This document shows positions 1 through 7,297 of a DNA stretch of 39,505 nt, in pieces. The position numbers were made by a program, and so were the translations under genes. The stretch lies in assembly GCF_004564235.1 (NCBI RefSeq), contig NZ_SOMN01000043.1, positions 1-39,505 on the forward strand, written 5' to 3'. This stretch comes from Cohnella luojiensis (GTDB lineage Bacteria; Bacillota; Bacilli; Paenibacillales; Paenibacillaceae). How positions within the stretch are numbered: the stretch's first letter is position 1; each line of letters begins with the position of its first letter. The notes beneath the pieces were generated by a model. That model did no database searches. It was not told the origin of the DNA and worked only from the letters and a program-made list of their open reading frames with translations.

Positions 1-66
1 AGGCAAAAGACTGCTTACCGTGTAAACGCTACACGAACTGTCGGGACGACAGGGTTAGCTTGGTAA
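1..66 (+). CDS. C-terminal end of a TnpB-like transposon nuclease (partial)
   Basis: A frame open from the first base runs 21 codons to TAA at 64-66 and ends TVGTTGLAW. Short as it is, its position fits the last residues of an IS200/IS605-family TnpB: a right-end hairpin typical of these elements follows 33 bp after the stop. TnpB is the RNA-guided endonuclease of these elements. The RuvC-like and zinc-finger parts lie outside the window, so the call rests mainly on the adjacent end structure. Confidence 0.5.
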   Translation, partial: RQKTAYRVNATRTVGTTGLAW

Positions 67-126
67 ATTTCTCTTCGGTAGAGGGGACTACCCAAGAATC
101 TCGTGACTTCAGTCATGAGAGGTTCA
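1..126 (+). ncRNA. omega-RNA scaffold / IS200-IS605 right end
   Basis: Bases 99-107 (TCTCGTGAC) pair with 112-120 (GTCATGAGA) with one G-T pair across a TTCA loop, followed by GGTTCAA at 121-127. This is the subterminal hairpin that closes the right end of IS605-type elements. Known TnpB systems make an omega-RNA from the tnpB 3' end through this right end, and use the next ~16 nt of flanking DNA as guide. By that rule the guide would begin near 127, just before the HAD gene. The exact element end is inferred. Confidence 0.6.
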
Positions 127-162
127 AAAGCACACTATAAGCGAGGATGGAGGATGATAACG

Positions 163-852
163 ATGTATAAAGCCATTATTTTCGACTTAGATAATACATT
201 GCTGAATTATACGCTCTGCGAATTAGATTCTATGAAAAGAACCGTCCGTGACCACAATCTATTCGTAGATGATGTTCCGCAATGGGATAAATTCTGGGAA
301 ACTTTCGCCCGACATAATTATAGATACTGGATGGATTTCGTTAATCTTGGAAGTACGAAGTCCATCGAAGATGTCCTGAGTAACTCTTTTCGAGATACGC
401 TTCAATTGAATCAAATCCTACATAATCAGCTGACGAGCACCTATTGGAATTACTTCTGCAATACATGTCACTTTGAAGAGGGGGCAGAAGAAGTATTAGC
501 ATCCGTTAAAACCAAGTATCAACTGGGTATTATTTCGAATGGAATAAGCGAAGCGCAGCACAAGAGACTCACGACAGGTAATATTATTGATTTATTTCGA
601 ACCATCGTAATCTCGGATGAAGTGGGTATTCGGAAGCCTAAGAAAGAAATATTCGATATCGCTCTGAGTGGATTGAAGGTGGACCACAAGGATGTGCTGT
701 TCGTCGGAGATTCATTGGAAGACGATTATCACGGATCTATCAATGCGAGCATAGATTTTTGCTTTTATAACAGGAAAAAAGAAACGCTCTTGGCCGAGAT
801 TAAACCTAAATACGTAATCAATCATCTTCAAGATCTATTGCGGGTATTGTGA
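163..852 (+). CDS. HAD-superfamily hydrolase (YjjG/YfnB-like nucleotidase type)
   Basis: This 229-residue protein has all four HAD motifs: D8-L-D10-N-T in motif I, Ser125 in IISNG (motif II), Lys158 in RKPKKEIFD (motif III) and the acidic GDSLEDD near 182-188 (motif IV). The cap between motifs I and II is of the C1 helical size, as in the YjjG/YfnB group of nucleotide 5'-phosphatases. The family forms a phospho-aspartate intermediate and needs Mg2+. The start at 163 is chosen because GGAGG at 149-153 lies nine bases upstream; an ATG at 154 is too close to it. The substrate cannot be read from sequence. The gene lies directly beside the transposon end, so its native promoter may have been replaced. 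Confidence 0.85.
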   Translation: MYKAIIFDLDNTLLNYTLCELDSMKRTVRDHNLFVDDVPQWDKFWETFARHNYRYWMDFVNLGSTKSIEDVLSNSFRDTLQLNQILHNQLTSTYWNYFCNTCHFEEGAEEVLASVKTKYQLGIISNGISEAQHKRLTTGNIIDLFRTIVISDEVGIRKPKKEIFDIALSGLKVDHKDVLFVGDSLEDDYHGSINASIDFCFYNRKKETLLAEIKPKYVINHLQDLLRVL

Positions 853-880
853 ATCCCAATCCTCTTCAACCTAAGGCAAG

Positions 881-1735
881 GTGACCCCACTGTCCCAGTT
901 AGCCATACTCCTCATCATCTTATCCGGCTTAGCCCATTCGATCTGGAATCTGTTCACGAAGAGGAGCATCAACAAGAACGTTTTTCTCTGGTATTGTCAG
1001 TTGGCCGCAATTGTGATCTTCTTGCCACTTGTCTTGGTGGAACTCCCTACGATTAATAAGGTGTCGATAGAAGGCTGGTTGCTCATTGCCTCCAGTATGC
1101 TACTGCATGGAGTGTATGTCCTGTTGCTTGCCAAGGCTTACACGATCGGTGATTTGTAGCAAGTTTATCCGATCATGCGAGGGACGAGTCCATTATTAGT
1201 GCCGGTTATAGGCGTACTCCTACTAAACGAATCTGTTACGCTGCAAGGTTGGATCGGCATCCTGTGCATTGTCGCGGGCATCTTTCTTGTGGGAGATCGG
1301 AATTCAAAAGGTATCACTATTCTTTTCAACAAGTCAATCTTCATCGCCTTATTGGTGGGCATTATGATAACCGCCTATACGGTCACGGACAAAGTCACTC
1401 TGGAATACTTCCCACCATATACGCTAAATTGGGCGACTAACGTTGGAAATCTCCTTACGCTGACATTTATTGCATTGAAATCTCAAGACCTGCGCCATGA
1501 GTGGAAAATAAATTGGAAAACCATCCTATTGGGCGGAATACTTTCGTCTGGAGGGTACATCCTATTCTTGAAGGCGCTCGAAATCATGCCGGTATCGCAA
1601 ATGGCACCTATGCGGGAGATCGGAACTGTTTTCGGGACGCTCATGGGAATCTTTATCTTACAAGAGCAGCAGGGAAGAAGTCGCATAGTCGCTTCGATCT
1701 TGATTACGGCAGGAATCGTTCTGTTGGCACAATAA
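881..1735 (+). pseudogene. EamA/DMT-family permease interrupted by an in-frame amber codon
   Basis: One reading frame runs from GTG 881 to TAA 1735, about 284 codons and the usual EamA length with ten hydrophobic segments and two EamA halves. A single TAG at 1157-1159 interrupts it. The flanking residues AYTIGDL and QVYPIMRGTSPLL form one continuous EamA signature (usually ...GDLSQVYPIxRGTxP), so TAG most likely replaced a serine codon. No frameshift or other damage is visible and the second half keeps good permease sequence, so the mutation is recent, or a base-call error, or read through. Family members export metabolites across the cytoplasmic membrane; the substrate is unknown. Confidence 0.85.
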
Positions 1736-1748
1736 GTAAATAAGGGTA

Positions 1749-1776
1749 TTTACATTTCTATAAAAATAGATATACT
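1749..1776 (+). promoter_or_regulatory. Promoter and operator for a probably leaderless arsR
   Basis: TTTACA (1749-1754), a 16-bp spacer and TATACT (1771-1776) form a good sigma-A promoter. The spacer holds the dyad TCTAT-AAAA-ATAGA (1757-1770), a plausible self-operator. Transcription would start about where the ATG at 1783 begins. Confidence 0.55.
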
Positions 1777-1782
1777 CATACC

Positions 1783-2094
1783 ATGGACACTTTAACGATT
1801 ATTAAGGCGCTGTCGAACGAGACGAGATTCAAGATATTGGAGTGGCTGAAGGAGCCTGAAATTCATTTCGGGTGCCAGATCCACATGCCGAGCGATTGTC
1901 ATTTTGAAGGCGGGATTTGCGTAGGATCCATAGCCGAAAAGGCAGGGCTCGCGCAATCCGTTATATCCAGTTACTTAGTCAAAATGCAAAAGTCCGGGCT
2001 GTTGGAATCCAAACGACACGGCCAATGGACTTATTACCGGCGCAACGAGGAAGGTATACAGCAATTCAAAGAGTCCATTCTGGCGGAGTTGTAG
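1783..2094 (+). CDS. ArsR-family transcriptional repressor
   Basis: This 103-residue winged-helix protein has the ArsR opening (IIKALSNETRFKILEWL) and recognition-helix region AGLAQSVISSYLVKMQKSGLL around residues 53-73, ending in the wing KRHGQWTYYRR. Three cysteines (GCQIHMPSDCHF and GGIC, about residues 30-46) could bind metal or a thiol-reactive compound; that is inferred. No Shine-Dalgarno sequence precedes the ATG and the promoter lies where a leaderless message would result. It stands 103 bp upstream of an old-yellow-enzyme gene on the same strand. This is the common arrangement in which a thiol-sensing ArsR controls an electrophile-reducing flavoenzyme. Confidence 0.85.
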   Translation: MDTLTIIKALSNETRFKILEWLKEPEIHFGCQIHMPSDCHFEGGICVGSIAEKAGLAQSVISSYLVKMQKSGLLESKRHGQWTYYRRNEEGIQQFKESILAEL

Positions 2095-2197
2095 CGAAAT
2101 GATTCGATTCTTGATTTGTTGAATACATTTATCTATATTTACAGAAATTAAGAAATATATGTAAAAAACAAAACCCAAGCTTATTGGAGGTAATCCC

Positions 2198-3328
2198 ATG
2201 GATAATCAGAACGCAAGCGTGAAGTCGTCCCCTTCGGTTAAGTCGTTGTTTAAGCCCATCAAGCTCGGCTCACTGGAACTCAATAATAGAGTCGTCATGG
2301 CTCCAATGACCCGAAGCTTCTCTCCTAATGGAGTACCGGGAGAGAACGTAGCAGCCTATTACAAACGTCGTGCAGAGAACGGCGTTGGACTCATTGTCAC
2401 GGAAGGAACGTTGATCAATCATCCTGCAGCAACGAACGATCCTAACATTCCTAACTTTCATGGGGAGAAGTCTCTTGAAGGTTGGTCAAAGGTCGCAGCA
2501 GCGGTACATGAAGCGGGTGGAAAGATCGTACCGCAGCTCTGGCACGTGGGGATGACTCGTAAGAACGGATCATTGCCTTATCCGGAAGCGCCGTCGATCG
2601 GACCCTCAGGTCTTAATCTGAATGGCGAACAGATTAACGAGCCGATGTCGCAATCGGAGATCGATTCCATCGTTAAAGCCTTTGCGCAGGCCGCGGCGGA
2701 TGCGAAGAGGATCGGGTTCGACGGAATTGAGCTTCATGGCGCTCACGGATATCTCATCGATCAATTCTTCTGGGAGAGGACGAATCAAAGGACGGATGGG
2801 TATGGCGGAGACATGATCGCTCGCACGCGTTTTGCCGTCGAGATCATTACTGCCTGCCGCCATGCGGTTGGACCTGATTTCCCGATCATTCTTCGGATGT
2901 CCCAATGGAAATCGGCTCAATATGACGCGAAACTCGCCGCTAGTCCGGAGGAGCTGAAACAGTTCTTGACACCTCTGGTTGAAGCCGGCGTAGATATCTT
3001 TCATTGCTCGACACGTCGCTTCTGGGAACCTGAATTCGAAGGATCAAGCCTTAACTTCGCAGGCTGGGTGAAGAAATTATCGGGTAAGCCTACGATTACG
3101 GTAGGATCGGTAGGACTCGATACGGATTTCCTTACTACCTTCGGGGGAAAAGACGCTGGTTCGGCCGACATTGACGATCTGTTAGCTCGTCTAGAGAACG
3201 AGGAATTCGATTTGGTAGCGATCGGTCGCGCTTTGTTGGTCGACCCTGCTTGGGCTGCTAAGATTCGCGAGGGACGATTTGATGAATTGACTCCGTTTAA
3301 CCCGGACGCGTTGAGGACTTTAATATAA
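2198..3328 (+). CDS. Old yellow enzyme family NADH:flavin oxidoreductase
   Basis: A 376-residue TIM-barrel FMN enzyme. The N-terminus KPIKLGSLELNNRVVMAPMTR binds the flavin, His180-Gly-Ala-His183-Gly-Tyr185 is the substrate-binding pair plus proton donor, and RTDGYGG follows at about 198-204. GRALLVDPAWAAKIREG near the end is the phosphate-binding segment. Such enzymes reduce the C=C bond of activated alkenes with NAD(P)H. The His-x-x-His form is that of YqjM-like and bacterial ene-reductases rather than plant OPR. An upstream GGAGG (2186-2190) supports the start. The ArsR gene before it is the likely regulator, and a terminator follows at 3346. Confidence 0.92.
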   Translation: MDNQNASVKSSPSVKSLFKPIKLGSLELNNRVVMAPMTRSFSPNGVPGENVAAYYKRRAENGVGLIVTEGTLINHPAATNDPNIPNFHGEKSLEGWSKVAAAVHEAGGKIVPQLWHVGMTRKNGSLPYPEAPSIGPSGLNLNGEQINEPMSQSEIDSIVKAFAQAAADAKRIGFDGIELHGAHGYLIDQFFWERTNQRTDGYGGDMIARTRFAVEIITACRHAVGPDFPIILRMSQWKSAQYDAKLAASPEELKQFLTPLVEAGVDIFHCSTRRFWEPEFEGSSLNFAGWVKKLSGKPTITVGSVGLDTDFLTTFGGKDAGSADIDDLLARLENEEFDLVAIGRALLVDPAWAAKIREGRFDELTPFNPDALRTLI

Positions 3329-3345
3329 GGGAAGTAAGTATTGGG

Positions 3346-3369
3346 GCCATCTTAGGATGGCTTTTTTTA
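3346..3369 (+). terminator. Intrinsic terminator of the old-yellow-enzyme gene
   Basis: GCCATC (3346-3351), loop TTAG, GATGGC (3356-3361) followed by seven Ts. Confidence 0.85.
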
Positions 3370-3475
3370 TTTAACCATAATGTAAGACTTTGTTAATGAG
3401 TTGATTAGCCTCTATTAACAATATGGGATTACATTGAGGATGTTGTTATTCGAATCAATACAAGGAGGATTTATC

Positions 3476-3898
3476 GTGAACAAAAAGATGAAAACGATGG
3501 CTGTATCCCTGCTTGCCGCATGCCTTATGATTCCAGGATTTGCATCCGCAGCCGAGATGAACATGAAGGTGGACTATTCGAAATTCATGATGGTGGAGAA
3601 GAACGGAGAAACATGGGTGCCTCTGCGTCAAATCGCCTCCTCCCTAGGTTATACCGTCACTTGGAGTAAAATGGAAGGCATTATGCTGACAAAGAAAGCC
3701 ATGATGCAAGACGTGAAAGACATGGATATGATGGCAGAGGTTTATACCATCACTTTGATGCCGGGTCATAAGGATTTCATGGTCGGCATGGACAAGATGA
3801 TGCTCATGCAAGCTCCAATCGTTATGAAAAATACCACTTATGTAACCAAAGATTTTATTGAAACATACCTAGTTACACCAATGATGATGGATAAGTAA
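3476..3898 (+). CDS. Secreted Met-rich protein with copper-amine-oxidase N-terminal-like domain
   Basis: A GTG start at 3476 follows AAGGAGG at 3462-3468. The 140-residue product has a clear signal peptide (MNKKMKTMAVSLLAACLMIP, cleavage after ASA). The rest resembles the small beta domain annotated as copper amine oxidase N-terminal (stalk) domain: NGETWVPLRQIASSLGYTVTW, a hallmark block found in many Paenibacillus exported proteins. There is no oxidase catalytic domain. The mature chain of about 115 residues holds 21 methionines, some in MM or MMM runs, which could ligate Cu(I); that role is inferred. It appears monocistronic. Confidence 0.75.
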   Translation: MNKKMKTMAVSLLAACLMIPGFASAAEMNMKVDYSKFMMVEKNGETWVPLRQIASSLGYTVTWSKMEGIMLTKKAMMQDVKDMDMMAEVYTITLMPGHKDFMVGMDKMMLMQAPIVMKNTTYVTKDFIETYLVTPMMMDK

Positions 3899-3922
3899 AG
3901 CTTCACCGTTTTCGATGTCACT

Positions 3923-3957
3923 GAAGCGCTGGCTAAGATCATTTTAGCTAGCGCTTC
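3923..3957 (+). terminator. Probable terminator hairpin
   Basis: A 14-bp stem, 3923-3936 with 3944-3957, contains one G-T pair. The following tract is T-rich but broken (TTTGCATTTT), so termination may be partial. Confidence 0.6.
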
Positions 3958-4014
3958 TTTGCATTTTCAGGCATAATTGTGGTAAAGCTTACACAAAAAA
4001 CGAGGGATTACACT

Positions 4015-4311
4015 ATGATTTCCCTATTAATCTCTTTGCTGTTCTGGCCATTAATGATTGCCTCGATCATTAACTCTATCATCGGCATCCTTGTCGGAAG
4101 CCATTGGTTTTTGTATTTTTCCGCGATTCTTGTTATCCCGATGTCTTTATATCTTGCAGCAACGCCTAAGTTCATGATCTGGGGACTACTATTCCCTCTA
4201 TGTTATATAGGATCCGCAATACTCATTCGAAAAGGCAAGCGTACTCTGGCATGGGCCGTAAATCTCCCTGTATATGCGGTTATCTGCTGGCTTGGATACG
4301 TTGTCATATAG
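4015..4311 (+). CDS. Small hydrophobic membrane protein, unknown function
   Basis: A 98-residue protein made almost entirely of four hydrophobic stretches: ISLLISLLFWPLMIASIINS, the segment after GSHWFLYF, IWGLLFPLCYIGSAILI, and AWAVNLPVYAVICWLGYVVI. A basic RKGKR loop lies before the last helix. The start at 4015 is preferred because GAGGGA precedes it; an upstream GTG at 3979 would add 12 residues. No family is recognised. It lies 29 bp before a DinB-like gene and is probably co-transcribed with it. Confidence 0.6.
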   Translation: MISLLISLLFWPLMIASIINSIIGILVGSHWFLYFSAILVIPMSLYLAATPKFMIWGLLFPLCYIGSAILIRKGKRTLAWAVNLPVYAVICWLGYVVI

Positions 4312-4340
4312 GTACTTCGCAAACTAAGGAGAGACCACCA

Positions 4341-4868
4341 TTGATAAATTATGATCGTATTTACCTCATCTCGGATATTCCCGGATATACCCCGCAAATC
4401 AGCCAACTGCTGTCGATGATAAACTATGCCAGGCACACTACGCTTCATGCTGTTAAAGAGCTGACGGTTGAGCAGCTAGACTTTCTTCTTGATGACAACA
4501 GCAATTCGATAGGTGCTCTTTTGTTGCATTTTGCCGCTGTAGAGTATGCCTATCAGGTTAAGACCTTCGAGGGAAGGGAATTGTCGGAGGAAGAGCTTGC
4601 GGAATGGGGAAAAGCTCTAGATTTAGGCGAAGCGGGTAGGGAGCACATCAAAGGTCATGAGCTGGGCTTCTACTTGGATCGGTTGAATAGGGTTCGGGAG
4701 CGCACTTACGAATTGTTCAAATCCGTGGATGACGAATGGTTATTTCATGAAGAACCGTTCTGGCATAACAAACCTGCAAATTATTACTTCATGTGGTTCC
4801 ACGTTTACGAGGATGAGATCAATCATAGAGGTCAGATTCGGCTCATTCGGAAAAGGATACCGAAATGA
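4341..4868 (+). CDS. DinB-superfamily (DUF664-like) protein
   Basis: The 175-residue product begins at TTG 4341 behind AAGGAG. It has the four-helix DinB layout: SMINYARHTTLHAVKELTVEQ in helix 1, a histidine in GALLLHFAAVEYAY, and the C-terminal HVYEDEINHRGQIRLIRKR, whose histidines give the usual three-histidine metal site. Family members include thiol-dependent S-transferases such as bacillithiol transferases, but most, like this one, are unassigned. Its stop overlaps the start of the next gene by four bases (ATGA), implying translational coupling. Confidence 0.8.
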   Translation: MINYDRIYLISDIPGYTPQISQLLSMINYARHTTLHAVKELTVEQLDFLLDDNSNSIGALLLHFAAVEYAYQVKTFEGRELSEEELAEWGKALDLGEAGREHIKGHELGFYLDRLNRVRERTYELFKSVDDEWLFHEEPFWHNKPANYYFMWFHVYEDEINHRGQIRLIRKRIPK

Positions 4869-5290
4869 AAATAACCGCAAGATTTGCCACCATTGAGGAT
4901 ATGACCGCAATAGCGGAAAAGGATACCTCATTAACGGAATCGCAGTTACAATGGAAGTTAAACAACCATGAATTTATTATTTCCTGCATCAATGAAGGAA
5001 TCATCGGTTTCCTTAGATTAGAGTACTTATGGTCGAAAATACCGTATATCGGACTCATCAGGGTTAATCACGAACACCAGCGGAAGGGGATAGGGAGGCA
5101 GCTTCTTGCCTTCACGGAAGAGGTGCTCGCTAACCGAGGGATGACCAAGTTATACAGCTCATCTCAAGCGAACGAAGCTGAACCGCAACAATGGCATCGT
5201 CACATGGGTTTCACGGAATGCGGAATTATTAATGGCATTAATGATGGTATAGGAGAAGTACTTTTCGTCAAATTACTTTCTAAAATATAA
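4865..5290 (+). CDS. GNAT-family N-acetyltransferase
   Basis: A 141-residue acetyl-CoA-dependent acyltransferase. It has the GNAT fold order: substrate strand, IGFLRLEYLW, IGLIRVNHEHQRKGIGRQLL (the acetyl-CoA pyrophosphate loop R/Q-x-x-G-x-G/A at about residues 72-78), then the C-terminal HRHMGFTECGI. It overlaps the DinB-like gene upstream by four bases and shares its operon. The acceptor is unknown. A strong hairpin after the stop ends the unit. Confidence 0.85.
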   Translation: MKITARFATIEDMTAIAEKDTSLTESQLQWKLNNHEFIISCINEGIIGFLRLEYLWSKIPYIGLIRVNHEHQRKGIGRQLLAFTEEVLANRGMTKLYSSSQANEAEPQQWHRHMGFTECGIINGINDGIGEVLFVKLLSKI

Positions 5291-5293
5291 AAG

Positions 5294-5333
5294 AATCGCC
5301 ACTCCCTCCTAATTTGAAGACCGAGTGGCGATT
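5294..5333. terminator. Terminator between convergent genes, probably bidirectional
   Basis: AATCGCCACTC (5294-5304) pairs with GAGTGGCGATT (5323-5333), with a T-run to the right and a T-rich tract on the opposite strand to the left. It serves the acetyltransferase operon and perhaps the leftward efflux gene. Confidence 0.85.
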
Positions 5334-5386
5334 TTTTTAACGCAAATAGCTCAATCAGACGAAACAACCGGCCTAGTGCACCCGAG

Positions 5387-6757
5387 CTACAGCTTGACTC
5401 GTGAGTTAGAACGTAGATAGAGAAGCGCACAACCGATGGAGATTACCACGACAATTGCCATGCCCCAATAAATATTGCTGTACGCATGCGAGAAGGTGAG
5501 TTGCTTCTGCCATACTAGAGCGCTGGCGGTAATGGCTACGCCGAATGCGCCGCTGAAGAATTGCAGCAGCTGGAACAAACCGAGCCCCGAGCCGATCTGC
5601 GACTTATCGAGAATTCGGGACATCTCATTCGAGATGCTGCTTGACAAATAAGTGAATCCGACGCTAAGCATCATATAAATGAACAGGATGGCGATATACC
5701 CGGTGCTTGCGAACAAGGCGAATAACACGACAGAAGCTAGAACAAGCAACGGAACATAGCGAATGATTGAGCTATTGCCGCGCATGTCAATTGTCCGGCC
5801 TACTCTGCGGGAGACCAACATGGCTAAAATCGATCCCGGGAAAATAACGAGTCCTGCTCCGATCGCGCTAAGGCCATATTGGTGCACCAGGATTTGCGGT
5901 AGCAGGAAAAGCGTGGCGAAGCTGCAAAGATAGGACGCTATCCCTACGGCACCTAAACTCAAATACGAGCGATTCCGGAATAGGGCGGGTAGAACGAACG
6001 GCTCGGCGGCAGTGCGGATCCTAATGACGAACAAAATGAGTGCAACGATTCCGGAAACAAGGGCGATCCAAGATTGATTCGTGAGGAAGAGCAACAACCC
6101 GGTTGTTCCGATTCCCACAAGCAATGCCCCTAACGCATCGAAAGTACCTTTGGTCGGTTTCTCCTTGGGAATGAGAATCGCGAAAAAAGGAACGAGCAGA
6201 ATCGTAACAGCGGTGACGACGAATAAAAAATGCCAGCCCAGATATTCGACGATTGCACCACCGGCGACGGGACCTAATCCTAGGCCTAGAGATACCGCGG
6301 ACATTATGGTTGCCATCGCTTTTCCCCGTCGCTCTAAGGGGATATAACGCGAGATGAGGACTAAGGATAGAGCAGGTATTGAGCCCGCTCCAGACGCTTG
6401 AATAATGCGTACGATTAGCAAGAACAAGTAGCTGTCGCTGAAGAATCCGGCTATTGCCGCTAAACTAAGCGAAAGCACACCGATAATAAATAACTTGCGA
6501 ATCGGGACAAAATCCGACAATCGGCTGTAGGTAATGGAGGATATCGCGAATACGATGGAATATCCGGTTACGATCCAAGAAGTAGAAGTGGTGGACAAAT
6601 CAAACGCAACGGATACGTCCGGAAGCGCCAAATTGAACATCATCGTGTTCATGATAACCAGCACTACGGACATACCCAGTAATAGTGTTATTAAGCCTTC
6701 CCGCAGTGCGGGACGTTCCTTACCAAAAGAAGCACTCGTTTCCGAAGGGAGTGACAT
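5387..6757 (-). CDS. MFS multidrug/tetracycline-type efflux transporter (DHA2, 14-TM)
   Basis: A 456-residue proton antiporter with about 14 transmembrane helices. It has the DHA2 features: LALPDVSVAF after TM1, a SRLSDFVPIRKLFIIG motif A between TM2 and TM3, and the antiporter motif C GLGLGPVAGGAIVEYLGW in TM5. It resembles the TetL/QacA branch. The ATG at 6757 has GAGGAA upstream; a longer frame to 6838 would run through the operator. An ArsR-type regulator is divergently encoded, so the pump is probably induced by a toxic ligand. The substrate cannot be deduced. Confidence 0.88.
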   Translation of the reverse strand: MSLPSETSASFGKERPALREGLITLLLGMSVVLVIMNTMMFNLALPDVSVAFDLSTTSTSWIVTGYSIVFAISSITYSRLSDFVPIRKLFIIGVLSLSLAAIAGFFSDSYLFLLIVRIIQASGAGSIPALSLVLISRYIPLERRGKAMATIMSAVSLGLGLGPVAGGAIVEYLGWHFLFVVTAVTILLVPFFAILIPKEKPTKGTFDALGALLVGIGTTGLLLFLTNQSWIALVSGIVALILFVIRIRTAAEPFVLPALFRNRSYLSLGAVGIASYLCSFATLFLLPQILVHQYGLSAIGAGLVIFPGSILAMLVSRRVGRTIDMRGNSSIIRYVPLLVLASVVLFALFASTGYIAILFIYMMLSVGFTYLSSSISNEMSRILDKSQIGSGLGLFQLLQFFSGAFGVAITASALVWQKQLTFSHAYSNIYWGMAIVVVISIGCALLYLRSNSRVKL

Positions 6758-6785
6758 AGTAATTCCTCGTTTCCGTTGTTTAATA

Positions 6786-6803
6786 GTTCGATTGTTGTCG
6801 AAC
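6786..6803. promoter_or_regulatory. Palindromic operator between efflux pump and ArsR
   Basis: GTTCGA-TTGTTG-TCGAAC, a perfect 6-6-6 dyad in the 108-bp divergent gap. It is a likely binding site for the ArsR-type regulator. Confidence 0.55.
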
Positions 6804-6865
6804 AATAGAAATATAGCATGGGATATGATAAAATGCAATCACTACCTTATCGAGGAGGATACACT

Positions 6866-7204
6866 GTGAAAATCCTACTTCATCCAGATAAAGCAGACAT
6901 TCATTTGTCCTCTGTGCTCTATGCGTTAAGCGATCCCGTTCGGTTATCTATTATCTCCGAAGTACGCAAAGCGGGAGAGTGCACATGCGGAAATATCGAA
7001 GTGCCAGTAGTGAAATCTACGTTATCTCACCATGCCCGCACGCTTAGGGAAGCCGGGGTGGTGAAAGTGCGCGTGCAAGGTACGCAGCGTTTTCTATCCC
7101 TTCGCACGGATGATCTCGAAGAAAGGTTTCCGGGTCTGCTGGCTTCCGTGCTGGATGCTTATGATACCTCCGATGAGAAAATTACGCTATCCCATTTGGA
7201 ATGA
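6866..7204 (+). CDS. ArsR/SmtB-type regulator of the divergent efflux pump
   Basis: A 112-residue winged-helix protein starting at GTG 6866 after GAGGAGG. VLYALSDPVRLSIISEV opens the domain, KSTLSHHARTLREAGVVKVRVQG is the recognition helix and wing, and CTCGN (about residues 39-43) sits in the helix position where ArsR members carry metal- or thiol-sensing cysteines. It is transcribed away from the MFS gene, and the perfect dyad between them suits joint control. A terminator was not found before the downstream Fur box. Confidence 0.85.
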   Translation: MKILLHPDKADIHLSSVLYALSDPVRLSIISEVRKAGECTCGNIEVPVVKSTLSHHARTLREAGVVKVRVQGTQRFLSLRTDDLEERFPGLLASVLDAYDTSDEKITLSHLE

Positions 7205-7244
7205 TTTAATTGAAATCCCTTACCAGTCATGATAACATTGCAAC

Positions 7245-7259
7245 TGATAATTATTATCA
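7245..7259. promoter_or_regulatory. Fur box
   Basis: TGATAAT-T-ATTATCA is an exact 7-1-7 inverted repeat equal to the Bacillus Fur consensus. It lies 38 bp before the first FecCD permease start, so iron-repressed transcription is expected. Confidence 0.92.
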
Positions 7260-7297
7260 GCACATATCGTTAGCAGCTGAGGTTAAGGGAGATACAT

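Noticed and set aside
1..142. tRNA, riboswitch or group II intron end at the left edge
   Set aside because: No cloverleaf or known aptamer core. The hairpin plus TTCAA end and the TnpB-like reading frame fit an IS605 right end better.
2606..3004. A 132-codon leftward frame inside the old-yellow-enzyme gene
   Set aside because: It is an antisense shadow of a clear catalytic domain.
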